DNA of 64,000 bases from positions 1,241,501 through 1,305,500 of the forward strand of contig CANUEZ040000168.1 of NCBI GenBank assembly GCA_948099385.1, given 5' to 3'. Under the pieces are notes generated by a model. That model did not search any database. It was not told where the DNA came from and saw nothing but the letters and a program-made list of their open reading frames with translations. The DNA comes from Fasciola hepatica (taxonomy: Eukaryota; Platyhelminthes; Trematoda; Plagiorchiida; Fasciolidae). Positions within the stretch are counted from its first letter, which is position 1. Every line of letters begins with the position of its first letter. Of this stretch, positions 1 to 12,249 are shown in pieces. The translations under genes were made by a program, and so were the position numbers.

Positions 1-2118
1 CATCAAATCCGCGTATCGTTCCCACAGATTCTTGTCTCGAATGAAGCGTTCTTTTAGTCGTAGTAATCGTTGGAGAACATAATTTCTGTTGTCAGTCCAC
101 GGGTCGACCGGTGTGCGCCATGGGAGGGGAACCTCGAACTGTTTTTTGAGGCCTCTAGAGCCTTGCCGCACCGTTTGTAGAGCGAAGTGATCCTCTTGAG
201 ACAACGTCGGTCTTTCGTCCCCAATGTCATGGAACTCCTTTTCATAAAGCCGTTGCAGATGATACTCTATGCGGTCCGTTTCGGCGGATAAGTAATTCAC
301 GGAACCGCGTACCCCTACTGGACCGTATAACATCCATCCCAGAGCCGTGCGTACGGCATAAGGTGCCTGGCGGTCGCCCACTCTTTGGTCAAGCACCCAA
401 TGCGCCTCTGGCACGTCGCATCCGATGAGGAGATCCACCTCATCATCTTCCCAGTCTACAACGGTTACATCCTGCAGGTGGGGCCATCGAGTCAAGATTG
501 CGTTCACCGACCTTGGTGCTCGCATGGGGAGATCCGCTAACGTGAATGCCTCCGTTGGTTCAATTTCCTCGTTAGTGTCTAGAGAGATGAGTTGCAGCCT
601 TAATCTACCGGAAGTCATTACCTGTGTTCCGCCCACCGTGCTCACTGCTAACGACGTCGCACCTTTAGCCAGTTGGTGTTTGTCGGCAAACCGCTCTTTC
701 ACTAAAGTGGTGTCGGATCCACTATCAACGAAAGCCAACGCCTTGACTATCCCAGTCGGAGTCACTACTCCCACGGCCACTACGCCTAAACGTACCGGTT
801 TACTGGCAGATTGTGAAGTTGAACAAATCACGCTGGGCTTGGCACTCGCCTCGGATATGGTTATTCTCGCCTGATGCAGCAGCCGATGGTGTCTGCCCGT
901 GCAGCCCTCGTAACCACATCGATTCCTTGTTCTACAGGCTGCTGCCCGGTGCGTGGTGTTGAGACAGATGAAACATGCTCCTGCCATCCTCGCCATTCTC
1001 CACCGTTCGTCTATTGTGGCATTGCCGAACTTGGGGCATTCTGGTAGGCTATGGCTAGTACCACAGGATCTGCAATTTGGTTTCGCCGTAGCATCTCGTG
1101 AAATGACGTGTGTGTTGGTCCAAGGCTGGTACTTTGGATGTTCCCGTACAGAGGTTTGGACTTGGCTAGTACCGGGCTTGTTTGCTCGGTTGCTGTCCCG
1201 GATGAGTCGGCCGAATCTGCTGTCAGCTATCTTCGTTTGCCTGTCTAAGTATTCAGTCAGGTCTTCGAAGTTGGCTTCTCTGTCGCCTCGGATTATCCGT
1301 TCAGCTTCTTCCGCCCACCGACCCTGTAGTTCGGGAGAGAGGTGACGGACTATGCCTTCCAAAGTGTGCATGGCGTCTAGGTCAGCTCTGTAACCTAAAT
1401 GGTCGAGGGCTATTGAGCAGTTCTGCATCTTGATCACCAGGTCGGCCATGGTGTAGACGTCGCCCTTGGTTTTCTTTGCCTCTGCCATCACGCCCTCTAT
1501 TAGGTTACGGGCTACTTTGAAAGGTTGGCCAAACAAGTCCCTCAGAATCTTTCTTGCCCTTGTGTAGCCTTGTTCTGGATCGAGCATGGTGCATCCGTCG
1601 ATAGCTTCTCGCGCTCGGCCTCGGCAGTAGTGAGTAAGGTAAAGAAGCCTTTGCCCAGGGTCGGTTACCTTGTTTTCAACGAACGTCTCGAACTGTTTGA
1701 CAAACTTGCAATATTGCTCAGCTCGTCCGTCGAAAACCGTTAACTCCACTCTAGGCAGATCGATCGATGGTGGTTTGTAGTCGGCGACCTGCGTGGGGTT
1801 CCCTACCTTGTTGCACTCTAACCTATCGGAAGTGTCGAAGTCACTGGTCCTATACTCTCGCTGTTTCTGTGTACACTTCTCTGCTTCATGCGCCTGTAGT
1901 CTAGCCGAAAGTAACTGTTGCTCTAGTTCTCTTATTCTCAGCTTATATAAATCAACATCCTTACGATCAATATTGCTTTCAATAACACATGAGCTAGCAC
2001 TGACAGGACTAGGCGACCTAGCATTAACTAAAGAATCATATGTACCCAAAACCTCCCCAGAGACTTGCCGTATTACTTCCTGTCCGGGTTCGACTGCTTT
2101 TGATCCTTTCCTTGGCAT
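1..2118 (-). CDS. BEL/Pao retrotransposon Gag-protease polyprotein, 5' part (runs off the window)
   Basis: On the minus strand a frame of 706 codons stays open from the ATG at 2118 to the window edge, with no stop, so the rest of Pol lies beyond position 1. Order of parts: an N-terminal region with a Gln/Arg/Glu-rich helix; a DUF1759-like Gag block (LPRVELTVFDG, then LLYLTHYCRGRAREAI); two zinc knuckles (CRSCGTSHRLPEC and CFICLNTTHRAAAC); then a Pao-type (A17-like) aspartic protease with FVDSGSDTT followed by LLIGCDVPEAHW and RTALGWMLYGP. Gag and protease share one frame, as is usual for BEL/Pao. The start was chosen because it lies only 42 nt after the LTR end. The frame looks undamaged in the visible part; whether the element is complete cannot be told here. 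Confidence 0.9.
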   Translation of the reverse strand, partial: MPRKGSKAVEPGQEVIRQVSGEVLGTYDSLVNARSPSPVSASSCVIESNIDRKDVDLYKLRIRELEQQLLSARLQAHEAEKCTQKQREYRTSDFDTSDRLECNKVGNPTQVADYKPPSIDLPRVELTVFDGRAEQYCKFVKQFETFVENKVTDPGQRLLYLTHYCRGRAREAIDGCTMLDPEQGYTRARKILRDLFGQPFKVARNLIEGVMAEAKKTKGDVYTMADLVIKMQNCSIALDHLGYRADLDAMHTLEGIVRHLSPELQGRWAEEAERIIRGDREANFEDLTEYLDRQTKIADSRFGRLIRDSNRANKPGTSQVQTSVREHPKYQPWTNTHVISRDATAKPNCRSCGTSHSLPECPKFGNATIDERWRMARMAGACFICLNTTHRAAACRTRNRCGYEGCTGRHHRLLHQARITISEASAKPSVICSTSQSASKPVRLGVVAVGVVTPTGIVKALAFVDSGSDTTLVKERFADKHQLAKGATSLAVSTVGGTQVMTSGRLRLQLISLDTNEEIEPTEAFTLADLPMRAPRSVNAILTRWPHLQDVTVVDWEDDEVDLLIGCDVPEAHWVLDQRVGDRQAPYAVRTALGWMLYGPVGVRGSVNYLSAETDRIEYHLQRLYEKEFHDIGDERPTLSQEDHFALQTVRQGSRGLKKQFEVPLPWRTPVDPWTDNRNYVLQRLLRLKERFIRDKNLWERYADLM

Positions 2119-2160
2119 TTTGCGTGAATTTTCCTCGTTCCAAATAGATCTATTGAGTAT

Positions 2161-2539
2161 TGTTACGAACGTTTGAGCAATGCGTAGCCAAATTCGCAAC
2201 GGATCCCGAAATCAGAAGGCGATTATCCGTGATAATTCTACGATACTAGATTATTAAAATAAACAATGACGTAAACAATATACAAACCTCAATAATACGA
2301 TCACAAAGTCTCAATAACGAGAAACCGAATAGCAGCGTGTGAGCAGACAGCACGTGCGTCACGCAGGTCCTGAACAAGGATGTGCCAAAATAGCGCTCTG
2401 GGCGCGAACAAACAACAATTGGTCCAGAAAAACAACCAGTTCGTAAAGACAAGTCAATAGTGTATGGAAATGAGTGATGTTGGGAAAAACCACTGAATCG
2501 CGAGGGAAAAAGGGGGATTTTCCACGACCGGCTGTTACA
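2161..2539 (-). repeat. BEL/Pao 5' LTR (379 bp)
   Basis: Read on the minus strand it starts TGTAACAGCC at 2539 and ends GTTCGTAACA at 2161, directly upstream of the BEL/Pao Gag frame. It is clearly related over its whole length to the plus-strand LTR at 25293-25663, with many substitutions, so the two belong to different insertions of one family. No convincing tRNA primer site sits directly after it. The partner 3' LTR would lie left of the window, so a target duplication cannot be checked. Confidence 0.85.
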
Positions 2540-3983
2540 TGGGGTATTTATACGCAAAGAAGAATCAGGATAATCAATTGACTTGTGAGATACTATTATC
2601 AGTTGAAGCGGTTTAAAAGCAGCTGAAGGATAGACGGTGGAGCGGAACAACATTTTTGATGAAAACTCTGCAGGATTTTTAAAACTGGCACCTGCGTGAT
2701 GAGACCACCTCGGGCCCACCAATATAGCGCGCGGGGCCAACGAGACGAGTGGCGTATGGACGTAGTAGATAACTGAAACCATGAATCGAGTGATTCCTCA
2801 CTAGCAGCCAGAAAGTCCAAGGCCGAGCCAGGGAGGTGCTCATGCGAATCTACTGGGCACACAGTGCAGAGCAATAGACGATCGAGGAGAACTCACAAGG
2901 GAGAGTTCATGCTGGCGGTCGAGTCAGGAACAACTAGGTTCGGAGTGATAAAACGGAATATGCACATGGAGCGGCTGTAGAGATCATGATTGCCGGAAAT
3001 GAATACAGTCACCACACAACCTCCCCTGGAACACTGGGGGAGATGTCTTCAAAATTTCAAGTTATGACAGTGTTCATTTCTCCCGGAGAAATCGTCACTG
3101 TTGATAAAAGTGGTAAAGTGACTGAAAGTGACAAATAGGATGTGGACAACCACTGGCTGATGGCGTGTTCCATGAAAGATTCAGGACGGTACGTTTGTTT
3201 CCCTGAAGAAGCGCCTTATGGCTCGCTAATCACCCGAATATTTGTGGTAGATAAATATGTCCTTCCTTGATTCGGGTGTGCGGAGCAGTAGCAGCAGGTT
3301 GCCTCCAGTAAAAAAGTCGGCCGGGGTAGCCAGAAAAATTACACGTGCCGAAATCTTTACATGCGTACAGACGGTGAGATAAGAGTGGCCGCCCTTCTCC
3401 ACACACCCATCCTTGTTGTGGACAGATTGCACTATTTTTAGACATCAAGTAAGTTTGATGACAGCCGGAATGAAGCCGTACAGCTTAGTATTACATGGAT
3501 GGGGTAGAAAATATTTACCGGGCTTAAAACAGAGGGCACTGATGACAATAAGGAAAACGGGCTAAAGGAGAAAACGGTGATAGTGACAGGAGACAGGGAG
3601 AATGAAAACTGCACCCGCCATGCGGGCATAAAATCAATAGCTTTCCGCCCCACAAACGGTGCAAGTGGATGGGACTAAACGCGAGCTGGACACCAAATCT
3701 GAAATCCACCCCGGTTGACCTGAGGAGCTAACCACCACCCTAGTTGAGCTCGCTTATCTTTGCAAATGTTCTGCACGCCCGATTTGTGCCGACCGAAGCG
3801 GTGGACCTGTTCACCTCCCACTTCGTTCGGGTGAGCGATGGTGAGCAATATTACTTCTGCAGAAAATGGATAACATGGCTAACGTTGTGGTGTGTTCTCT
3901 GACTTTGTCGGGGTTGTGAAGGGTACTGAAAATCAACTCCAGTGAACATAGCGATTAGTTAGCGGAAAAGTACCAGAATAAAG
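2540..3983. other. No gene recognised between two LTRs
   Basis: About 1.4 kb with only short frames on both strands. I recognise no domain, tRNA or repeat family here. It separates two BEL/Pao-family LTRs of opposite orientation, so it may be older repeat debris. Confidence 0.5.
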
Positions 3984-4337
3984 TCCGTAAGGAACGGTCG
4001 CGGAAAATCCCCCCAAAATCACCGCAGTTCCATGTCTTCCCTAGCATCACTCACTTATTTATACTGTTGACTTTTATGGGCTGTATGTTTCGATGAACTT
4101 ACCTTTGTTTGTTCGCGTCCGGCGCGCTGCATTGTCATGTCATTGTTCTGGGCCTGCGTGACGAGCGTGCTGCTCTCTCGCACGCCTCAACTCGATTTTC
4201 TTTTTTTGAATCCTCTTGATCGCGCAATTGAGGTTTGTATCTGTTTCGTGTCACTGTTCATTCAATAATCTAGTATCGTAGAATTTCACGGATATTCGCC
4301 TTCTGATTTCGAGATCCGTTGTGAATTTGGCTACTCA
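3984..4337 (+). repeat. Diverged solo BEL/Pao LTR, 3' end truncated
   Basis: The plus strand aligns by eye with the LTR at 25293-25663: the early block around GGTCGCGGAAAATCCCC, a central block around CCTGCGTGACGAGCGTG, and a late block around AATCTAGTATCGTAGAAT. The terminal part after GGCTACTC is lost. There is no coding sequence on either side, so this is a solo or fragmentary copy, older than the LTR at 2161-2539 and in the opposite orientation. Confidence 0.75.
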
Positions 4338-5396
4338 CCCAGCATCCAGAGGCCATGGCCCGGATAGTGGCCGGCGTAGTACCCCAGAGAGACGGGACGT
4401 CGTAGAATGATATCACCGTGCGATTGCAGAGCTGAAAAAGAAGGACAATGGAAGTGTAGTCCGGTTGGGTCCCAGCCTAGGATCTACGCACAACAGCCAA
4501 GACAGATGAGGCCCGGGAGGAGTCGGGCTGCGCGGATGAATAGGAATTACTGATGGTGGCGGCAAGTCCAATCGGAAGGGGGCACGTACGGTCCAGATAA
4601 TGTACACGGTGTAATTCAGAATGACATTTGGTCATAAAGAATGCTACTTGACATACGACAGACGTTTGTCACTGGAAACCAGGGTGACGACGAGAAAAAG
4701 AAATGGAAGCATATATGACTAATGTTACCTCATTATAACAACAGTTGAATTCTCTCAGGCGATAGGTGATATGCACGTGGACTGAGGCTACTTCGCAAAT
4801 GTGGGAGGGGACTTAAAAGAAATCAGGCGTCGTAGAAGAACACAGATATTGGCAGTGGCGGGAGCTGCCGGATGAAAAAAACAGAGACGCGGGAGTATGT
4901 GTGCTATATATGCTGAAATGCCGTTGATGGTCTTTAACGAGTGCTTCGTGACTGTACAGCGTCTTATGCAAATTGAAACCGGCAAGTGTGGCGCCCTGAT
5001 AGCGGCGTGGTGGCCGGTTTGGCCGGCCTGCACACCGGTCCCGCAGAATAGGGGAAAACAGTGAAGAAAACGTACTTTGTGTAGGACATGATTGAGGCTG
5101 GCTATAAAACAGTGATACATGACAGGCTGGGGGGGCATATACAGGTGAAAGCCATGGAGCCTGTGCTAGACACAGAATATACAGGTACGGCGAAAGACTA
5201 GCTTTATACTCCAAGCAGACCTACGTAGGGGGCCAGCAAAAGTGCGGGGGAGAGATGAATAGACCATATTTTTACTAGGTTCTTTACCAAAATAAGGGGA
5301 TGTTGAGGCGGAACTTTCAGTGAGAAGTTATTAGGGGAATGCCGGTACGCGAGAGAAATAGTTTTCTCCTCTCGAATGAGACAGGTTAACCATCAT
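4338..5396. other. Probable 3' non-coding region of the decayed CR1-like copy
   Basis: No supported gene. The segment lies directly downstream, on the minus strand, of the CR1 ORF2 remnant at 5397-7306. It carries only short minus frames without recognisable domains. Its assignment to the CR1 3' region rests on position alone. Confidence 0.35.
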
Positions 5397-7306
5397 TCAT
5401 TTACAGTCGATGAACAGGAGTAGAAGTGAAGTGGTATGTCTTAAGGTTTTTGACGCTGACTTAATAACTATACTGAATACCTCCTCCGAAAGCGGCATCG
5501 ACATTGATGGATTCCCTGGATGGCTTTGAGGCATAAATAACCGTGCAGTAGTCGTGGAGCATAAGCTTGAATACAGAGAACTAGGTGGTGCTACGTAGAA
5601 CAGAGAACGTTTGTTTCGAGTTCTGCCACAAAAGGTTCTGAGGAACCCAGATCTTAGAGCTAATTTCCACAGCTGAACTGGAGGAGAAGGACTATGGTTT
5701 CGAAGAGGGTAGGAGCCTGAAGGGTTAAAGGAGATTTTGCAGGTTGCGTACACACGGCCGTGGGTCAGTTTACATGCGAAGGTCAGATTCGACCGAAGGC
5801 TATGGATCCATTATGGATGAAGCTTCATCAGCTCACAAAGCTCGCGATAGGTCATGGAGGAAGCTGCCTTAATCGGGATTCGGAAAGGTAGGAGGAGATA
5901 ATAAAACATCATTGAAGCGGAGGTTGGACATCAGAGGCGGACGCAGAGTGTATTGTGCTACGGCTTGAAGCAGTGGAAAATGAGGCCAGTAAGTCGTTTC
6001 GCTTTAGCGACTTGGAATATGATCTCTTGGGAAAGGTTGAAAGAGGACGAGTATTGCAATCCCAGATCGGATACTAGAGGGGTTCTTAGGACTGGGTTGT
6101 TGACTGAGGGCAACGACAGGGAAGTAGAAAACGTTAGAAGGCAGAAAATTTCATCCATCAAAAGTCACATTGGCCACTAAGCGAGTTTGGACCGTGTTGA
6201 ATGTTGTCTAGAGTAGAATACAGAATACCTGTGTGGAAAAAGCACGCAACTTTAATGTCATCCGCAAACAGAAATGGAGTGCCACAGCGGACTACGTGAA
6301 AGATATCACCGATATATATGTATGAAAAAATAATGGTTAGGAACACTTTATTGAAACACATCACCTTTTATGGGTTGGCGGAAGATGAGTGACCATCGGC
6401 TAGCGCAATCCGGGAGCGGGAGGATAGATACGAAGACAACCACGATAGGATGGAATCTGCTAGACCCAGAGATTTGAGTTTGATTGGAAGATGCTGATGA
6501 AGCTCCCCATCAAAAGCCTTCGATAGATCCAGGAATAGGATGACCGCAGAAATCCCACCACTAATAGTCGAGTTTGACAGTGAAACTCCGTTTGGTGAAA
6601 AGAACATGACCGCTATTTGATGAAGCCATGCTGGCCGGGATTTAGTGATCCGTTGGACAGGGGATAGTCAGCCGGTTGAGACCTGACGATTTGCCTCATA
6701 GTTTTGCTTACCACAGGAATGTAAATAATTGGACGGTAGTTATCGAGGTCAAGCCGCGAACTCTGTTTAAAACCGGGTGCGATAGCGGAGGTCCCTCATT
6801 GCTGTGAGACTGCTATATTATTCCTGAAAAGAGTAAGTTTGGTGGCAGCACAGCCAGGTCGGGGCCGCCGAAGCGGAAAAGAACCGGCGACACCCTTCTG
6901 GCTCAGGTTTCGGCGACGGCCCAGACATGAGTGCCAGCTTATTCATTTCAGAAAGTAGCGCTAGAAGTGGCAGAGATAGCAGGAGAGTGGGTATTGACAG
7001 AGCACATTGGCGAGAAGTGGGAGTTGAACTCTTTTGGGATTGGCATGCATGAGTGGATGGTGACAGAGCCACCTACTAGAAAAGTGGAGAGTTCTTGTTG
7101 GAGCGCTGAGGTCTTATGCTGGGAAAATTGGACGACACTCCAGCCTTGTTAGAGCGCATCAGAGCGAGCGCCTCCTGCTTCGTGAGAGACTCCAGGTGAG
7201 CCACTGAACTCGAGTTTTTGCCCGGCTCTAAGTTCGACACCTGTCCGTCATTTTGTTTTTCCCCCGTTGGCCCCGCTCCATAGGACCCTCCGCAGCCTGG
7301 TCGCAA
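5397..7306 (-). pseudogene. Decayed CR1-like LINE ORF2 (reverse transcriptase)
   Basis: Short minus-strand frames line up in order with ORF2 of the better copy at 13624-16464. 6818-7306 matches the linker before the RT (the GPSPKPEPEG stretch against SKPSPRLGPDG). 6368-6607 holds RT block LFLDLSKAFD and LSWLSSYLSSRSR. 6158-6364 holds the polymerase core FLFADDIKV. 5958-6161 holds the SDLGLQYSSSFNLSQ thumb-region block. 5397-5753 resembles the C-terminus. Reading frames change several times and stops are common, so it is a dead, old copy. The endonuclease is missing: the copy stops where the anonymous repeat at about 7250 begins. Confidence 0.8.
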
Positions 7307-9300
7307 GCCCCTGGACTATTCGATCTCTGCAGCTATGTGATAAAACCAATATCACTCGAGCAAATCCTGCCGGTGCGGGGAGCGGTCAGATCCACCGCTT
7401 TGGCCGGAGCATATCGGGCTTGCAGGATGTCTGCAACGATGTAAGTACGCAGCTAGGATGGTGGATTGCGCTTTCCGCCACCAAAAATGGTCTTCGAGTT
7501 GGGTGTCCAGCGCATGTCCAACCCCGCTGACCAGCCTTGGTTGAGAATAAACATTATTTATACACCCGAAATGCTGCAAACATGTCACCGTCTCCCTCAG
7601 TTAACACCGATTTTCCATCGTACTGGCTTCCATCTTTGCTGAACTAATTCGCCGCTTCTTACCCCCGGCAAAATTAATTTCCCTTAGCTCACAATCATCG
7701 TACATTTGAGAGACCGCTACCACACTCGGCTTGCCGTTCTTGGCCCTTTTCCTGAGGGTTCGTGCCAAACCACTCACCTGTCCCATTCGCAAACTTAACC
7801 CATCCCCGAGATAAAAATCGCCCCATTTTATCACATTTACCGATACATTCGAAAATGGTCAAACCTAATATTGCCATATACCGCCGTTCCACAATTTCCA
7901 AATAGTAGAATTCTCTGAGGAATATCCCTCTTCAGGGCGTTTCAACAGTCGACTATTTTGGAACAGTTCGCTCTCTATATCTGCCCCACCGTTCGTCGAG
8001 GCTGTAGCATTGCTATATCCTCACTTTGAAGGAGTCATATCCTCCCCATATAAGCACACCTGAGAAACACGCATCGCAGCGTTTTGCCTCGTTGCCACCG
8101 CGTGATCCTCCTTTTAAGAGGAACATCAATAGATAGTATCTTACCATCCAATTGCTTCATCTTCTTTTCTGCAAACTACGAGTCTCTACCATCATCGTGG
8201 CAGTGCATCACATATTGATCTGTGGCCCAAGCCCCACTTCCGCGTTTGTGCATCATATTCCACTTTTCTGAAAGTGAACAATCTGCTCAGAGATCACCTG
8301 TTTCTATCTGGTCACTTCGTTCATAACCTACTCGGCAATCACCCTCTACGGATGAGTCCTCCACCGGATATTTAACTGACTCAGCCTATATTCGGTAGCT
8401 AAACTTTATAAGGGTAGTCTTCGAAAGATTTTGTTTGTTCCGTATCCGCAGTTCCACTCAATCTCATCGCTCATCCTAAGCCATCTGATATACCGCGGAG
8501 CGCCATGGCTGGTTTGCTTCTCCTCCGGAAACTTCCTCCTCCTCAAAGTGAACAAAATATCCGTCAATCCTGTTTGGCTCTCCCGTTGTGCAGTCCCCCC
8601 TTGTAAAATTTTGAGTGTGAGTCTACTAAATTCAACCAGATCAACCTGGACTCGGCCGGCCTGGCCACCCGACCCTGAGTTCAAATTTGCCGGGGGCCAC
8701 TGAAAACCGTAACCAAAATACTTTTTCTTCTACTTTATCGCGTGCACATTCTCGAATCACCTTCTTGGGATTCGGATTCCGCTTCCAATTTTACCGTTTG
8801 ACCTCGCGTTGCAGCGTGCTTTGGGGCTATCTGAAAAAACCATTATTATTATTATTATTATTATTATTCGACGAAGTGAACTACGAAGTGCCTGGTTTAG
8901 CTCAGTTCAGTTCATTTTGCACAGAACAGGAGGCCAAAACCAACCAAGCATCCGGATTTCTTTCGGAGATAAAGGTGGTCAGCCGATTGCACTCCATCCA
9001 CCACTTGCTAGGCGGTAAGTTCAGTGGACTCGGTAACCACTAGCGCCACTTCCGAGGCACTTCCTCGGCACAACCCAGCATGCAGTCTGCTTACTCTGGC
9101 CTAGCGATACAGCACGCCGTTGGCACTCCACGGCATTTCCTCACTGATTTTCTCGAGGAGCGCTATCGTAGAGACTGAGAGAGCGTGTCATCTTGTAGAT
9201 GCGAGCTGGTCCCATTCATCGCTTTTATTCATTTCCACCGAGGTGGCCTGGCCAGGTCACACCACCGGTGATTTTCGTTCCTTTTGTCAGACATATACTC
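7250..9300 (+). repeat. Anonymous dispersed repeat, also present in both palindrome arms
   Basis: The stretch at about 7330-7560 aligns by eye with 27450-27670 (and its mirror in the right arm): both contain a CGGTCAGATCCACCGCTTT-like block, an ACCAAAAA(C/T)GG block and a GGTTGGGTGT block in the same order and spacing. Similarity fades after about 7.6 kb, so the right-hand limit is a guess. No reading frame has a recognisable domain. It could be a LINE untranslated region or a non-autonomous element. Confidence 0.4.
8842..8868 (+). repeat. (ATT)9 microsatellite
   Basis: Nine uninterrupted ATT units follow an A-rich stretch. Such a trinucleotide run could mark the 3' end of a retroposon, but no element is identified next to it. 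Confidence 0.9.
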
Positions 9301-10068
9301 CATTTAACATTGGTTAGATTTTTATCAGGCATGTATACGTCCCAACTGGACACTCCCAGCCGAGTACACTATTGGTAGAGGCACAACCATATCCTTTTTT
9401 GATCGTCACTGTTGCACCGGTCAATTTTTATACGCTTTTACTGTAATATTTCGCGTATCAGGCCCAGCCAACATTTTTTGGAACCCTTGACCAGTTCATT
9501 TCCATAGTGCTTCTTCCTCATGGCGAGCCAAGAGCCTAAGCCCGATTACGAACCAAATCGCCTTGCGGAGCACATCGGAGTATCAAATTTGGCACCGGAC
9601 AATGAAGAGCTTTAGGATGCTATTCTGGAATCTTGTTTCCGAAAGGCTGGCATATCTTGTCCACAATTCAGATGCAATAAAATACTCTCAGCATTCCCAG
9701 CAAGTAGGGCCTCGCAAATCGGCAAACGTTTTATGAATCCTAGCATCACAACCCGTAAAATGCACTCCAGGAAGCCCTCATTTAGAGTATGGCAGCGTCA
9801 GAAGAGAAAACAATCCAGCCCCGTCTCTCCGGACCCTCTTGGGAGATATGACACCATTAGAGATGTTGCAAAGAACGCACTCATTGGTAGACACGACGGC
9901 AGTTAATTTTCGACCCAGAATTTGGCCTAAATCGTCTTCTACCGTGGGTTGCCGTGGTCGCATATGCGAGCTGGGCTGTTATAAGCCTATATCTTTTGGA
10001 AAATCAAGGCTTAGTAACCGATTTTGCTAAGCGACAGCTCGTGGATCGAGTTACTTCGAATTCCGCTG
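9301..10068. other. No feature recognised
   Basis: Only short frames on either strand. I see no domain, LTR or tandem array in this stretch. Confidence 0.5.
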
Positions 10069-10070
10069 TT

Positions 10071-10090
10071 AGTATAGTATAGTATAGTAT
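10071..10090 (+). repeat. (AGTAT)4 short tandem repeat
   Basis: Four perfect AGTAT units, about 140 bp upstream of the LINE C-terminal remnant at 10229. Short pentamer runs of this kind often sit at LINE ends. Confidence 0.85.
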
Positions 10091-10228
10091 ATTTCTTGAC
10101 CGTGGTCAATACACATGCACAAGGCAAGATCAGAGTATACAGCAGTACATGTCAATGTGAGGCATTCACAAATTCTAAATTTATAAGTCACACAGCAACA
10201 GAAGTACACCAGTAAAGTCATGTAGTGT

Positions 10229-10684
10229 TTGAGTGAACAAAAGGCAGTAAAGGGTCTATCCCATCTACCTTATCCCGTCCGCCTCTCACTCCTCAACCTC
10301 TATCCCCTTGACGTAAGACGCGTAAGAGGTGATCTGTTTATGATGTTCCACCTTTTTGAAACAAGTCAAAGCGATTGCTTCTTCTCCGTCCGTCCAGTCT
10401 CTTCTCTCTATGGTCACAGCAGAAAAGTTTTCAAACCGAGACCACGCACTTCACTAAGGATTAACTTTTTTAGCTATAGGGTTATTACTATGTGGAATGC
10501 ATTTCCGGAAGATATTGTTCTCTCGCAGAACAAAACTGTCTTCAAGAAAAAGCTAGACCCCCTACCTGGGTCCCTCCAAATAATTCCTTTTGTCAAAAAA
10601 ACAAACAAAGTAGGTGTCTTTTATCGCATATATGTTCATGAATGCCGCACCCACACTCAGCTTAAGGCACTGTCCACAGTGTGA
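10229..10684 (+). pseudogene. LINE reverse-transcriptase C-terminal remnant
   Basis: A 151-codon plus-strand frame matches the layout found after the RT of many animal non-LTR elements: VRRVRGDLFMMFHLF, then a GHSRKVFKPRPRTSLRINFFS block, then VITMWNAFPEDIV and FKKKLD. The RT core is absent, so this is a 5'-truncated copy, the usual LINE outcome. It differs from the CR1-like family elsewhere in the window and probably belongs to another LINE clade. The residues after about codon 115 look like non-coding read-through. The ATG is simply the first in frame and not a real gene start. Confidence 0.7.
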
Positions 10685-12249
10685 CACTGCATGATGTTAT
10701 GTGTATCTTGTTTTTGCTGCCACCCCGGCCCCGCCCCCCCCCCTCCGCTTCTTTTTACTCTCGTTTCAGCTCGGTGAATCCGACAGAAGATCAAAGATTT
10801 CCTCAACTGGGCTCAAAGCCTCGAACCCGTGTAGTACTTCAAGACTTCAAGAATTGAGGCGAGAATTCCGAATCGGTTTCGAAATCGCTGGAGGCGGTGT
10901 GGATAGCTGCGCAGTCGTGGGATTGCTGATATAAGCGACAGTTAGACGGTCACTAACGAGTAACCGGTCGGAAGAGATGCCAAAGAACATTGTTAGAAGT
11001 AAAGCAAACATGGGGCTTTCAACGTGCAGTCAGAGATACCAGCAGAATATTAGACACTGATCCAGCATTGGGTAACTAATTGTGGAGGAAGCATGTGAAA
11101 TAAAGGCAGGTGAGTCAAAGGTGATAATAAAACGGACCTTTTGTGCAGGTTATTATTATTATTATTATTATATGGAAATTCAAATAAAGGCGAAAGCTTC
11201 GCAGGGACTTCAGTGCACTTTTGAAGAGTATGAATGGTGTATGGACTCATAACGGACTTTTAAAGAATAGCCGTCAATGAAACGGATTAGTGGGGACAAA
11301 CGTCAATGGTTCGGCTAGGCAGAAGTTGGAAGAGTGTAAATTTTTTTTATGTGATAGAAAATTGTTAACCAAATTATGGTCGGCTGCAGATGGCTGGTAT
11401 TCTGTTCCGTAAAGACCTCGGTTGCAACTGGTAGCAAGTAGAATGTTGAGGGAAGCAGGTAAAAAATGGCTGGTTTGACGAAGTTGACAGCTGCGAGGGC
11501 TGGGTTCCGGTCATTGGTTTCGTACTGCAACGCGGAAAGAATTGAACTGTTGGGTTGGATTATTTGGGAATAGACGATGAGCGGATGTGTTGATAGTTGG
11601 CGTCAGGAATCACCTCTGCGATCCGGTGAGACTTTCATGAGGTTTTGTTAATCCGTGTACGGTGCCCCATGTAACGTCAGCAGGCGAGAGTATAGGTTTA
11701 AACCATTGATCAAATCGTCCAGTCTTTACGGTAATGCGGAATAAACGTCGATTTGGCCGATGGCTACCAAAGTAACCAATGCAATCTGGAAGAGATCAGG
11801 AGTGCAGCAGTCTGAAGAGTGTTCCAGCTGTGGGTTATGATTATCGTTTTTATGGAAGCAAGAAAATGAACATTTTGTTATCCGAACAATTAGTTATCGT
11901 TTGGCTAGTGGACCGGTCTATTAGGGATCCCTAGACGGAGACTGGTAGCTTTCTAGGGTAGTTGGGTGATAGTAGAGATTCAGGGCGATATCAGGCAGGT
12001 CTTGGATGAGGAGAGGGTGTCCGTTTGGGAACTAGGAATAAAACAATAGTAGAGGGTATGGTCTGGAAGAAGAATAAGAAAACAGGAAGATAACAGTCTG
12101 GTCAGTTCACTAGCTGTGGTCGAGGACGGCAAACAGTAAAAAGGGGGAAAACACTGGTGTTAAAATGAGGATTTTTCATGTGGGAGCAAACGTGCTGGTA
12201 TTCCGCAGGGTCAAGAGAAATAAGAGGCCCATTTATTCCGGTTGGAACG
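10685..12249. other. No gene; contains a short (TTA)n run at 11150-11171
   Basis: No frame with a recognisable domain. The (TTA)n run may mark a retroposon tail. The right part probably grades into the 3' region of the CR1-like element, whose end I cannot place. Confidence 0.4.

Noticed and set aside
425..874. 149-codon plus-strand frame and neighbours at 953-1345 and 1525-2176
   Set aside because: They lie opposite the continuous BEL/Pao Gag-protease frame and have no domains; they are shadows of it.
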